Assembly: GCF_001310085.1 (NCBI RefSeq) | Contig: NZ_CP012643.1 | Span: 2,711,501-2,775,500, forward strand | Reading direction: 5' to 3' | Source of the DNA: Rufibacter tibetensis | GTDB taxonomy: Bacteria; Bacteroidota; Bacteroidia; Cytophagales; Hymenobacteraceae | DNA length: 64,000 nt | Shown: positions 34,328 through 41,872 of the stretch, piece by piece | Position numbering within the stretch: position 1 is the first letter of the stretch | How the letters are laid out: every line of letters starts with the position of its first letter | The notes under the pieces: generated by a model | Database searches by the model: none | What the model was told of the DNA's origin: nothing | What the model saw: the letters and a program-made list of their open reading frames with translations, nothing else | Program-made: the position numbers and the translations under genes

Positions 34328-35272
34328 ATGAAAACGTTTTTCCTGTTCCTTCTGCTCTCTTTACCATTTCTAACGGTAGCGCAACAAATAACGCCCACGC
34401 AGTACAAAGAAGAGATCGCCAGGCACCGAACTCATGAAGACAGCGTGTTCAAGTTTGATGAGCATTCGCCCCTGTCGGCAGAAGCAAAAACTCACTTCAA
34501 AGGGCTAGACTACTTCCCGGTGGAGGAAGCGTACCGGGTAAAGGCGAAATTTGAGCGCACCGCGCAGGAAGCTATTTTCAGAATGTCCCGTACTCCTGAA
34601 TATGTGAAGTACGGTGAGTTGCGTTTCAAGCTACAAGGCCAGCCCCTCAAGCTAAGCGTGTACCAAAACCAGGAACTCATGAAGCAACCCCAATACATGA
34701 GCTACCTGTTCATTCCTTTCACCGACGCTACCACTGGTCGAGAAACCTATGAAACTGGGCGTTATCTTGACTTCACCATTCCTATGGGAAAGGACAGCAT
34801 TTGGCTAGACTTCAACAAAGCCTACAATCCATCCTGCGCCTACGGCGATGGATATTCATGTCCAATTCCCCCAAAGGAAAACAAGCTGCCGGTTAGGGTA
34901 GAGGCAGGGGTGAAAAGCTACAGGAAAGAGGGAAAGCAAGATGATACTACTGCTGTTAAGCCAATTGAAATTTTGCCTGAGTTTCCTGGCGGCCAGAAGG
35001 CGATGTTTGCTTTTATGACTAGAAAATTCAAGCCTTCTAAAGCTGTCTGGAAAGCTAGAATCAACGGAAAAGAAATAGTTTCTTTTATAGTGGAAAAGGA
35101 CGGAACAGTTAGCAATGTAGAAAGCGTAGAATCACTACATCTTGACATCTTTGCAGAAGTAGCTCGTGTTGTTGGTACTATGCCCAAATGGAAGCCGGGT
35201 ACACAAAATGGAGTGCCTGTGCCAGTGAAGTACACCATTCCCTTCAAAATCATTATTGGTAAGCAAAATTAA
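34328..35272 (+). CDS. Exported TonB C-terminal domain protein
   Basis: This 314-residue protein has a signal peptide (MKTFFLFLLLSLPFLTVAQ, cut near residue 19) and a middle region of about 190 residues. The middle is rich in charged and aromatic residues and resembles DUF1684, with YFPVEEAYRVKAKFER and YLDFTIPMGKDSIWLDFNKAYNPSCAYGDGYSCP. A TonB C-terminal domain (about 216-314) follows with PEFPGGQKAMFAFM and EIVSFIVEKDGTV. The middle match to DUF1684, whose hallmark is a final NPSCAYG-x-x-xSCP motif, is quite good, so this looks like a fusion of DUF1684 and a TonB domain. The start is the ATG at 34328, not the TTG at 34307. Confidence 0.82.
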   Translation: MKTFFLFLLLSLPFLTVAQQITPTQYKEEIARHRTHEDSVFKFDEHSPLSAEAKTHFKGLDYFPVEEAYRVKAKFERTAQEAIFRMSRTPEYVKYGELRFKLQGQPLKLSVYQNQELMKQPQYMSYLFIPFTDATTGRETYETGRYLDFTIPMGKDSIWLDFNKAYNPSCAYGDGYSCPIPPKENKLPVRVEAGVKSYRKEGKQDDTTAVKPIEILPEFPGGQKAMFAFMTRKFKPSKAVWKARINGKEIVSFIVEKDGTVSNVESVESLHLDIFAEVARVVGTMPKWKPGTQNGVPVPVKYTIPFKIIIGKQN

Positions 35273-35298
35273 GTTTTATAGGCAGGTAAATTTCAGCA

Positions 35299-35340
35299 AC
35301 AGCAAAGGGCCGACATGTTTGTATGTCGGCCCTTTGCTGT
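35299..35340. terminator. Bidirectional terminator, long perfect stem
   Basis: Perfect 18-bp arms at 35299-35316 and 35323-35340 (built on AGCAAAGGGCCGACAT) surround a 6-base loop, between converging genes. Confidence 0.85.
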
Positions 35341-35368
35341 TTGGTTTCTCTTTCTTAGAGTTTCGGCT

Positions 35369-36460
35369 TTAATCTCTTTTCTCGGAAACAGGCGCTAAAC
35401 TCAAGCTCTCTTCTTCTTCGGGGTGCTCACCAAATACGCGTAATACCCAGCGCGGCAGGAAGTAAGAACCCAGGATCAGGTACAGATAATACGTTACTAC
35501 TCGGTAAAGCAAAATAATAACGGTAGTAAAACGGCCCAGGAACTGCCCGAAGAAGGTAGGAAAAGCTACCTCGGCAATACCGGCACCTCCTGGAGTTACC
35601 GCTACCAACAGTACAATCTTGTACACCATGTTGCGTGAGAAGATAAGCACGTGGTCATGGAAGCTGATGTCAGTAAAGGCGGCAATGAGGCAGTTGATGA
35701 CAAAATAACGGGCGGTCCAGACGAAGGCGGTGCTAAGTGCGGCATTGGCCCAGTAGCCAAAAGTGCTGCCTTTCAACTGCTGCGAAGCCCATACCAATTC
35801 GTTCCCGTTTTTATAGGCACTCGCTCTCCAGCGGCGGGTAAGTTTGTAAGATGTAGCCCTCAGGAAAATACGCTTTACCGCCACAGGGTTGATTAGGAGG
35901 CCATACGCCATTAAGAAGGCGTAGAATGCAATGAGCAGGTAACTGATGCCAAAAGCAATCTCCAAGCTTTGCGTTACTGAGAATTCCATAGCAGACACCT
36001 CCGGGAAAATATTGCCAGCAGTTAGCAGGAAAACGAGCGGCACGGCAATGATAAAGTATAGATTGTCCATCATGGCAGTGACCATCACGTAAGCCAAAGA
36101 CTTGCCCAAACTCAGGCCTTCTTTGTTCAGGATAAAGGCTGCCACTGTAGAGCCACCCACCACGGAGGGCATGACGCAGGAGGCGAACTCCCACAGCATG
36201 ATTACTTCCACGCTCTTGCGCCAGTTCAGGTATTTCTCTGTCACGTACCTGATGCGGTAAATGTATCCCAGGTCACGCACCAGCAGCACCACAAACGTCA
36301 TGATGATCCAGAAAGGCTTGGCATTGTAGAGCGGTGAAAGGTCCATCTCCGCGCTGTCCCGGTAGAACATGTACCCGATAGCCGCCAATCCAATCACTAC
36401 CGGAATTAGGATACGCTGCGGCGTGAAGTAGGAGAGGAGTTTCTTACGATTCAGATCCAT
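35369..36460 (-). CDS. UPF0104 / lysylphosphatidylglycerol synthase-type membrane protein
   Basis: This 363-residue integral membrane protein has about eight helices and matches the UPF0104/LPG_synthase_TM (flippase-like) family, which includes the membrane half of MprF. The soluble aminoacyl-transfer domain of MprF is missing, so a lipid-flippase or glycolipid role is more likely than lysinylation. Family segments include the WEFASCVMPSVVGGSTVAAFILNKEGLS loop and TPGGAGIAEVAFPTFF. I start it at the ATG at 36460, which overlaps the end of scpA by 17 bases and suggests coupling. A further ATG at 36547 would overlap by 104 bases. Confidence 0.85.
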   Translation of the reverse strand: MDLNRKKLLSYFTPQRILIPVVIGLAAIGYMFYRDSAEMDLSPLYNAKPFWIIMTFVVLLVRDLGYIYRIRYVTEKYLNWRKSVEVIMLWEFASCVMPSVVGGSTVAAFILNKEGLSLGKSLAYVMVTAMMDNLYFIIAVPLVFLLTAGNIFPEVSAMEFSVTQSLEIAFGISYLLIAFYAFLMAYGLLINPVAVKRIFLRATSYKLTRRWRASAYKNGNELVWASQQLKGSTFGYWANAALSTAFVWTARYFVINCLIAAFTDISFHDHVLIFSRNMVYKIVLLVAVTPGGAGIAEVAFPTFFGQFLGRFTTVIILLYRVVTYYLYLILGSYFLPRWVLRVFGEHPEEEESLSLAPVSEKRD

Positions 36461-37220
36461 TGTCAGTAATAGTGAGGTGCTGGTTTTCAGTATAAGGCAC
36501 AATACGGAAATTATTGAACCCATCGCCAATTTCCAACCCAATTTCATTAAGTTGCAACAGGTCTAAGATAGCCAGAAAGTTGAAGATTAATCCAATTTTG
36601 TCAGGAAAAGCTTCAAGCAAGTCGGTGAATTGTACTATGCCTTGTGCGCTAACCCTATTCTTGATGTAGGTGCGTTGCTGATCTATGGTGTAAGGGTAGG
36701 TGACCACCGTGTGCTTGGGGCGATTCTGCTCTTCCTCGTACCGCTGCATGGCCTTATGGAAAGACTGCATGAGATGGTAGAGGTTCAGGTCTTTGAGCTC
36801 GTACTCCAATTGGTGTTTAGCGGCAATTTTGCTCAGTTCTTCGTCAATGTTGCCGCGGTTCTCCTGCTGCAGACGTACATCTTCCAGCAAACTGAGGTCG
36901 CCCAATACTTCTTTGTAGCGCTTATATTCCAACAGGTGCTGTACCAGTTCCTGGCGCGGATCAATCTCATTACCCTCCTCGTCTTTCTCAAAACGGGGCA
37001 GCAACATCTTGGCCTTGATCCGCATGAGCGTGGCCGCGGTGAGAATAAACTCGCTGGCTATCTCCATGTTCATAGTTTCCAGCTGCCGGATATAACCCAC
37101 AAAATCATTGGTGATCTTGTAGATAGGAATATCATGGATGTCCAGCTCGTCGCGTTCAATGAAGAAAAGCAGGAGGTCAAACGGGCCCTCAAAGAGCGAC
37201 AGCTTTATTTCGAAACTCAC
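36444..37220 (-). CDS. scpA: Segregation and condensation protein ScpA
   Basis: ScpA is the kleisin subunit of the bacterial SMC-ScpAB condensin, which compacts and segregates the chromosome. The 258-residue protein has the family's opening FEIKLSLFEGPFDLLLFFIERDELDIHDIPI, the long central acidic linker, and the C-terminal winged-helix that binds the SMC head (VQFTDLLEAFPDKIGLIFNFLAILDLLQL). It begins with GTG at 37220. Its 3' end overlaps the start of the UPF0104 membrane protein gene. The partners scpB and smc are not in the window. Confidence 0.92.
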   Translation of the reverse strand: MSFEIKLSLFEGPFDLLLFFIERDELDIHDIPIYKITNDFVGYIRQLETMNMEIASEFILTAATLMRIKAKMLLPRFEKDEEGNEIDPRQELVQHLLEYKRYKEVLGDLSLLEDVRLQQENRGNIDEELSKIAAKHQLEYELKDLNLYHLMQSFHKAMQRYEEEQNRPKHTVVTYPYTIDQQRTYIKNRVSAQGIVQFTDLLEAFPDKIGLIFNFLAILDLLQLNEIGLEIGDGFNNFRIVPYTENQHLTITDNGSES

Positions 37221-37619
37221 GTGTGGCAGTACGGGGTTGGTTTAAAATTCAAAATTACACATAAGTAATGCCATCCGCCAACGTTTACTCCCGAAGAACC
37301 TCTTTTAAAGGTGATTTCCAGAAATTACCTTTAAAAAGGTGAATACATTCTGAGTAGTTGGAAGTTAGATGAAATTAGGAAGGGATATGGGTTTGCCTGC
37401 CGTATAAATACGGAATATTTATAGCACATCTATAGAATGCCTGAAATTGTGGATATTTCAAGAAAATCCTATAGGAATGTGGTAGCTGGTAAAGACAAAA
37501 AGAGCCGGTACAAAGAAAATTTCCTTAATTTTACCTTTTGACTTTATGCGCCTACGTATATAGTCAAAACTTTATAATACAGACGCTGTTGCATTTATAT
37601 TCACCCCACGTGCATTCCT
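37221..37619. other. Divergent intergenic region between scpA and dxs
   Basis: About 400 bases with no gene. It contains a stable hairpin (37303-37336) and a small palindrome CCGTAT-AA-ATACGG (37400-37413), which could be an operator. A -7-like TACCTTTT lies near 37530, so the dxs leader may be about 80 bases. I see no riboswitch fold I can name. Confidence 0.45.
37303..37336. repeat. Hairpin palindrome in the scpA-dxs spacer
   Basis: TTTTAAAGGTGATTTC at 37303-37318 pairs with GAAATTACCTTTAAAA at 37321-37336 (one G.T pair). It lies between diverging genes and so is not a terminator. Its tip resembles the dispersed palindromes in other spacers. Confidence 0.55.
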
Positions 37620-39536
37620 ATGATAATTGAACCCGGAGAACTGCTGGCCAAAATTGATTCGCCAGCTGATTTGCGCCAACTGTCTGAAGATCAGTTGTTG
37701 CAGGTATGCCAGGAATTGCGGCAATTTATCATTGACAATGTATCTATTTACGGGGGGCACTTCGGGGCGAGCTTAGGGGTGGTAGAGATGACCGTAGCCC
37801 TGCACTACGTGTTCAATACGCCTTATGACCAACTGGTGTGGGACGTGGGGCACCAGGCCTACGGACATAAAATCCTGACCGGCCGCAGAGATGTGTTTCA
37901 TACCAACCGCAAACTCAACGGCATTTCTGGTTTTCCTAAAAGAAAAGAAAGCGAGTGCGATGCCTTTGGCGTAGGCCACTCCAGTACGTCTATTTCGGCG
38001 GCGTTGGGTATGGCCATGGCCTCACAATACAAAAAGGAATTTGACCGCCATCATATTGCTGTGATAGGCGATGGCTCCATGACTGCGGGCATGGCTTTTG
38101 AGGCTTTGAACCACGCTGGTGCCACTGATGCCGATCTTTTGGTGGTGCTCAATGACAACTGCATGAGCATTGACCCCAACGTGGGCGCACTCAAAGAATA
38201 TTTAACTGATATCACCACTTCCCGCACCTACAACAAAGTGCGTGATGAGATCTGGAACATTCTGGGTAAGATCAGCAAGTTTGGTCCTAATGCCCAGCAA
38301 ATAGCTTCAAAAGTAGAAAGCGGCATCAAGGCTACCCTGCTGAAACAAAGCAATCTGTTTGAAAGCCTGAAGTTCCGGTACTTTGGTCCTATTGACGGCC
38401 ATGATGTGAATCATCTGGCATTGGTCCTGAATGACCTAAAAAAGATACCGGGCCCTAAAATCCTGCACTGTGTGACGGTGAAAGGCAAAGGGTTTGCCCT
38501 GGCAGAAAAAGAACAAACCAAGTGGCACGCGCCTGGCTTGTTTGACAAAGTCACTGGCGAGATCTACAAAGTACACCATACCACACCGCAGCCACCTAAG
38601 TACCAGGATGTATTTGGACATACGTTGCTGGAGATGGCTGAGCAGAACCCGAAAATCATGGGAGTAACTCCGGCCATGCCGAGCGGTTCTTCCATGAACA
38701 TCATGATGGCTGCCATGCCAGATAGAGCGTTGGATGTGGGAATTGCGGAGCAACATGCCGTGACCTTCTCGGCCGGTTTGGCTACCCAAGGCTTGGTGCC
38801 ATTCTGTAATATCTATTCCAGTTTCATGCAGCGTGGCTATGACCAGGTGGTGCATGATGTCTGCCTGCAGAACCTACACGTGGTCTTCACGCTTGACCGC
38901 GCTGGTTTTGCCGGGGCAGATGGCCAGACGCACCACGGTTCTTATGACATTGCTTATATGCGCTGTCTGCCTAACATGGTAGTGTCTTCGCCGATGAACG
39001 AGCAAGAACTACGGAACCTGATGTTCACCGCCAGTCAGGAAGGCATGGGGCCTTTCACCATCCGGTACCCGCGTGGAGAAGGCGTGATGCCAGAGTGGCG
39101 TACTCCATTGGAAGCGATAGAAGTAGGCAAAGGCCGCGTTATTCAGGAAGGCGAAGAAGTAGCAATCCTGACCATCGGGCACATAGGAAACTACGCGGTG
39201 GAGGTTTGCCAAAACCTGAAGCTAGATGGTTTGCGCCCTGGTCACTATGATATGCGTTTTGCCAAACCTTTGGATGAGAAAATGCTGCACCATATCTTCC
39301 AGAAATACGACAAAGTGCTTACTGTAGAAGATGGCTGTCTGCAAGGCGGTTTTGGAAGTGCGGTATTAGAGTTCATGGCTGACCATGGCTATACTGCGCA
39401 AGTAAAACGCCTTGGCATTCCAGATATGATTGTGGAACACGGTTCTCAGATGGAACTACACCGCCTCTGCGGCTTCGACCCTGCAGGAATTGAGCTTGCT
39501 GTACGCGAATTGATGGATGTGACGGTACGGGTGTAA
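37620..39536 (+). CDS. dxs: 1-deoxy-D-xylulose-5-phosphate synthase
   Basis: Dxs makes 1-deoxyxylulose 5-phosphate from pyruvate and glyceraldehyde 3-phosphate using thiamine diphosphate. It is the first step of the MEP isoprenoid pathway, which feeds quinone and carotenoid synthesis. The 638-residue length is normal. The TPP-binding motif runs from GDGSMTAG (150-157) to LNDNCMSI (177-184). The substrate His lies in YGGHFGASLG (near 47). The catalytic Glu is in DVGIAEQHAV, and RYPRGEG marks the C-terminal domain. It is monocistronic with a strong terminator. Confidence 0.97.
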   Translation: MIIEPGELLAKIDSPADLRQLSEDQLLQVCQELRQFIIDNVSIYGGHFGASLGVVEMTVALHYVFNTPYDQLVWDVGHQAYGHKILTGRRDVFHTNRKLNGISGFPKRKESECDAFGVGHSSTSISAALGMAMASQYKKEFDRHHIAVIGDGSMTAGMAFEALNHAGATDADLLVVLNDNCMSIDPNVGALKEYLTDITTSRTYNKVRDEIWNILGKISKFGPNAQQIASKVESGIKATLLKQSNLFESLKFRYFGPIDGHDVNHLALVLNDLKKIPGPKILHCVTVKGKGFALAEKEQTKWHAPGLFDKVTGEIYKVHHTTPQPPKYQDVFGHTLLEMAEQNPKIMGVTPAMPSGSSMNIMMAAMPDRALDVGIAEQHAVTFSAGLATQGLVPFCNIYSSFMQRGYDQVVHDVCLQNLHVVFTLDRAGFAGADGQTHHGSYDIAYMRCLPNMVVSSPMNEQELRNLMFTASQEGMGPFTIRYPRGEGVMPEWRTPLEAIEVGKGRVIQEGEEVAILTIGHIGNYAVEVCQNLKLDGLRPGHYDMRFAKPLDEKMLHHIFQKYDKVLTVEDGCLQGGFGSAVLEFMADHGYTAQVKRLGIPDMIVEHGSQMELHRLCGFDPAGIELAVRELMDVTVRV

Positions 39537-39554
39537 ATACTACTTGTTTCAAAT

Positions 39555-39600
39555 AAATAGAAAGCCCTCTTTGGTACTCCCCAAAGAGGGCTTTCTATTT
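39555..39600 (+). terminator. Terminator of dxs
   Basis: Perfect 20-bp arms at 39555-39574 and 39581-39600 (AAATAGAAAGCCCTCTTTGG and its complement) enclose a 6-base loop. Confidence 0.85.
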
Positions 39601-39639
39601 ATATACAAATTGCTATCTTTCCTGTAGATCTATCTACCC

Positions 39640-40245
39640 ATGAAAAAATTTGTTTATGTTCCTCTTTGGCTTTGCCTGTTTTCGTGCGAGCCTAACGCGG
39701 TGCAGAAAGTTTCTATAACCGCGCAGGAAAACGCAGCCAAGGCATTGGTTGTTGAGGCAAGTACACCCATGACTATCACTTCTGCGAATAATGTTGATAG
39801 CAGTCAGGTGGAGCCAAAAAGTAAGTTGGTTGAAGTAGGTGATGAATACGAAGAATACGCTACTTACTACGTCACCATTGCAGATACTGGGAGGGCCTAT
39901 TATCCACTGCGGGAAAAGATGCTGGCCTTATCCAAAGCCTTACCTCTGCCAATTGATACCATGGGACGTTATTATGATGCCAAGAAGGCCTTGATTGTTC
40001 TGCCAGAAGATAACGAAGATGAAATGTTTGCCGGAGATTACTTTCCTAGAAGAAATCCCGATGCACACCTAAGCCTAGAATACCTTGATTTGTACCAGAA
40101 GAAGGCTGGTGAGAAAACCATTGCTTTGGTGTCAGGAATCTATGAAAAGAAAGCAAGTGCAGATTCTGCCCTGCGTATTCTGAAGAACTCTGCAAGTAAC
40201 GCCTTTATGGTGAAAACAGAGATGTACATTGGTTGTATTCACTAA
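39640..40245 (+). CDS. Lipoprotein with SPOR-like C-terminus
   Basis: This 201-residue lipoprotein (lipobox LFSC, Cys 16) has a low-complexity linker rich in Ala, Ser and Thr. A middle region follows with YYVTIADTGRAYYPLREKM. The last 45 residues (KTIALVSGIYEKKASADSALRILKNSA, then AFMVKTEMY) have the length and beta-alpha-beta order of a SPOR domain. SPOR domains bind denuded peptidoglycan at division sites. The resemblance is structural and weak in sequence. The gene stands alone between the dxs terminator and a small membrane-protein gene. Its real function is unknown. Confidence 0.7.
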   Translation: MKKFVYVPLWLCLFSCEPNAVQKVSITAQENAAKALVVEASTPMTITSANNVDSSQVEPKSKLVEVGDEYEEYATYYVTIADTGRAYYPLREKMLALSKALPLPIDTMGRYYDAKKALIVLPEDNEDEMFAGDYFPRRNPDAHLSLEYLDLYQKKAGEKTIALVSGIYEKKASADSALRILKNSASNAFMVKTEMYIGCIH

Positions 40246-40494
40246 AACAACGTCGTTTTTGCCATCTTTTAATGAAACAGGCCAAAAGTACGGCACGGCT
40301 CGGTAAGGCATGGAAGTAACCTTCACGCCATAGGGGCATCAGCAAACTACATTTTTCTTCTAAGATTAGCTTCAAAGGAGATAAAACACAGGAGGCTCTT
40401 TCGCTTTACACCCAAAGATAAAACCACCTTATCTGATCATCGGGAAGCTACTACCAAACAATTACCTATCTTCCTTCCAAAGAACATCCTTTTC

Positions 40495-40779
40495 ATGCCA
40501 GCACCTGTCCTAACCATAAAAGATAAAATCAAAATCTTTATTAAATCCTTCTTACTGGTGCTGGTAATTTATGTGGTGATAGACCTGTATGTGCCCATTA
40601 AAATGATGATTGCAGGGCATGATTTTGCTTTTTCAGAACTGGTGAGTCATCTGCAGTTGCACAAGAAAGCTCCATTTATAGTCTTAATCACCTGGCTCAT
40701 GTCCATAAGCAGCTTCAAGAAAAAGACCAAAGCACTGGCTGAAAAGCAAACTGAAAGCCAACAAAAGGCAGCACTTTAA
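40495..40779 (+). CDS. Small membrane protein of unknown function
   Basis: I recognise no family. The 94-residue protein has two probable membrane helices (about 15-35, SFLLVLVIYVVIDLYVPI, and about 63-78, APFIVLITWLMSISSF) and basic tails. It ends in a Lys/Glu/Gln-rich segment. The short clean frame with an ATG and a 70-base gap to the hydrolase gene suggest a genuine gene, but confidence is moderate. Confidence 0.55.
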   Translation: MPAPVLTIKDKIKIFIKSFLLVLVIYVVIDLYVPIKMMIAGHDFAFSELVSHLQLHKKAPFIVLITWLMSISSFKKKTKALAEKQTESQQKAAL

Positions 40780-40851
40780 TTAATCGATGAAAGGCACCAT
40801 GGCTGCATTGGTCTTTCTTTTCGTAAAACAGGTCAAAATTACTCTTGCATT

Positions 40852-41667
40852 ATGACTAATAATTTGCTTTCATATACCGAGGCCGGTTCCGGCCCCGCCA
40901 TCGTTTTTCTGCACGGGTTCTGTGAAAGCAAAGAACTCTGGACAGATTTCACTAAGCCACTTCAACACCAATTCCGGATTATCACAGTAGACTTACCCGG
41001 CCATGGAGAGAGCCCCATGACGCATGACTTCTCCATGGAAAACCAAGCCCGGCAGGTGCAGGAAACCTTGACTTCGTTGGAAGTGGAGAAATGCCTGTTG
41101 GTAGGGCATTCTATGGGCGGTTACGTAGGGTTAGCTATAGCCGAGCAGTTCCCTGAGTTGCTGTATGGCCTGTGCCTGTTCCATTCCAGTGCCCTGCCAG
41201 ACACCGAAGAGAAAAAAGAATACCGAGATAAGACGGTTGATTTTGTGCGGAAACACGGAATAGACAAGTTCATGGACACGTTTGTGGCGCCTCTGTTCGC
41301 TGAAAGCAACCGGGTTTCCTGTGCAGACGCCATTGAGAAGATGCAGGCCATCGGCAAAGCCACGCCTCAGGAAACTGTTTTGGGCTGTCTGCAGGCCATG
41401 CGTGACCGGGTTGACAGAACCGAAGTATTGAAAACTACTTCCACGCCGGTTTTCTTCATAGCAGGCAAAGAAGACCCGGCAGTGCCTTTAGAAGCTACCC
41501 TGCAACAGTGCTCTTTGCCTGAGAACAGCATGACGTATTTCCTGGGCCATGTGGGCCATATGGGCATGTTTGAAAATACCGCCCTTACCCGGCAGGCACT
41601 TCTGAAATTCGCGGAGACGCTGTACCCCGCCGATGCGCAACGGTACCGGGCAGCCAATTCTTTCTAA
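40852..41667 (+). CDS. Alpha/beta-fold hydrolase
   Basis: This 271-residue cytoplasmic enzyme has the alpha/beta-hydrolase fold. It has the oxyanion-hole HGFCESKELW (near residue 21), the nucleophile elbow GHSMGGYVG (Ser 87), the acid in AGKEDPAVP, and the catalytic His in GHVGHMGMFE. It resembles esterases and carboxylesterases in the 3-oxoadipate enol-lactonase/BioH-like group. The substrate cannot be told. It is the last of three plus-strand genes; the next hairpin (41691-41731) may end its transcript. Confidence 0.88.
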   Translation: MTNNLLSYTEAGSGPAIVFLHGFCESKELWTDFTKPLQHQFRIITVDLPGHGESPMTHDFSMENQARQVQETLTSLEVEKCLLVGHSMGGYVGLAIAEQFPELLYGLCLFHSSALPDTEEKKEYRDKTVDFVRKHGIDKFMDTFVAPLFAESNRVSCADAIEKMQAIGKATPQETVLGCLQAMRDRVDRTEVLKTTSTPVFFIAGKEDPAVPLEATLQQCSLPENSMTYFLGHVGHMGMFENTALTRQALLKFAETLYPADAQRYRAANSF

Positions 41668-41690
41668 GCTATAAGAGCTGCTTTTTTTTG

Positions 41691-41731
41691 CCATTTAGGG
41701 GCTGTTTTTCAGAAAGCACCCTTCAAACGGC
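41691..41731. repeat. Imperfect palindrome after the hydrolase gene
   Basis: GCCATTTAGGG at the left pairs imperfectly with CCCTTCAAACGGC at the right. The tip contains CTGTTTTTCAGAAAG, like other spacer palindromes in this window. Confidence 0.45.
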
Positions 41732-41872
41732 ACTTCCATTTTTGGACTGTGGGTCTATTAGGCCAGGGCAGAAACAAAAGCTAATGCTTGTTTCGTTAAC
41801 TCCCGTTTTTCCTCTATTTTCAGACTTTAAAACCTACGCAAACTGCAAACAAAACTACTTTCTCAGCTCTTT

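Noticed and set aside
37221-37619. Possible riboswitch upstream of dxs
   Set aside because: The hairpin and palindrome do not form any riboswitch fold I know, and the THI-box core is not present.
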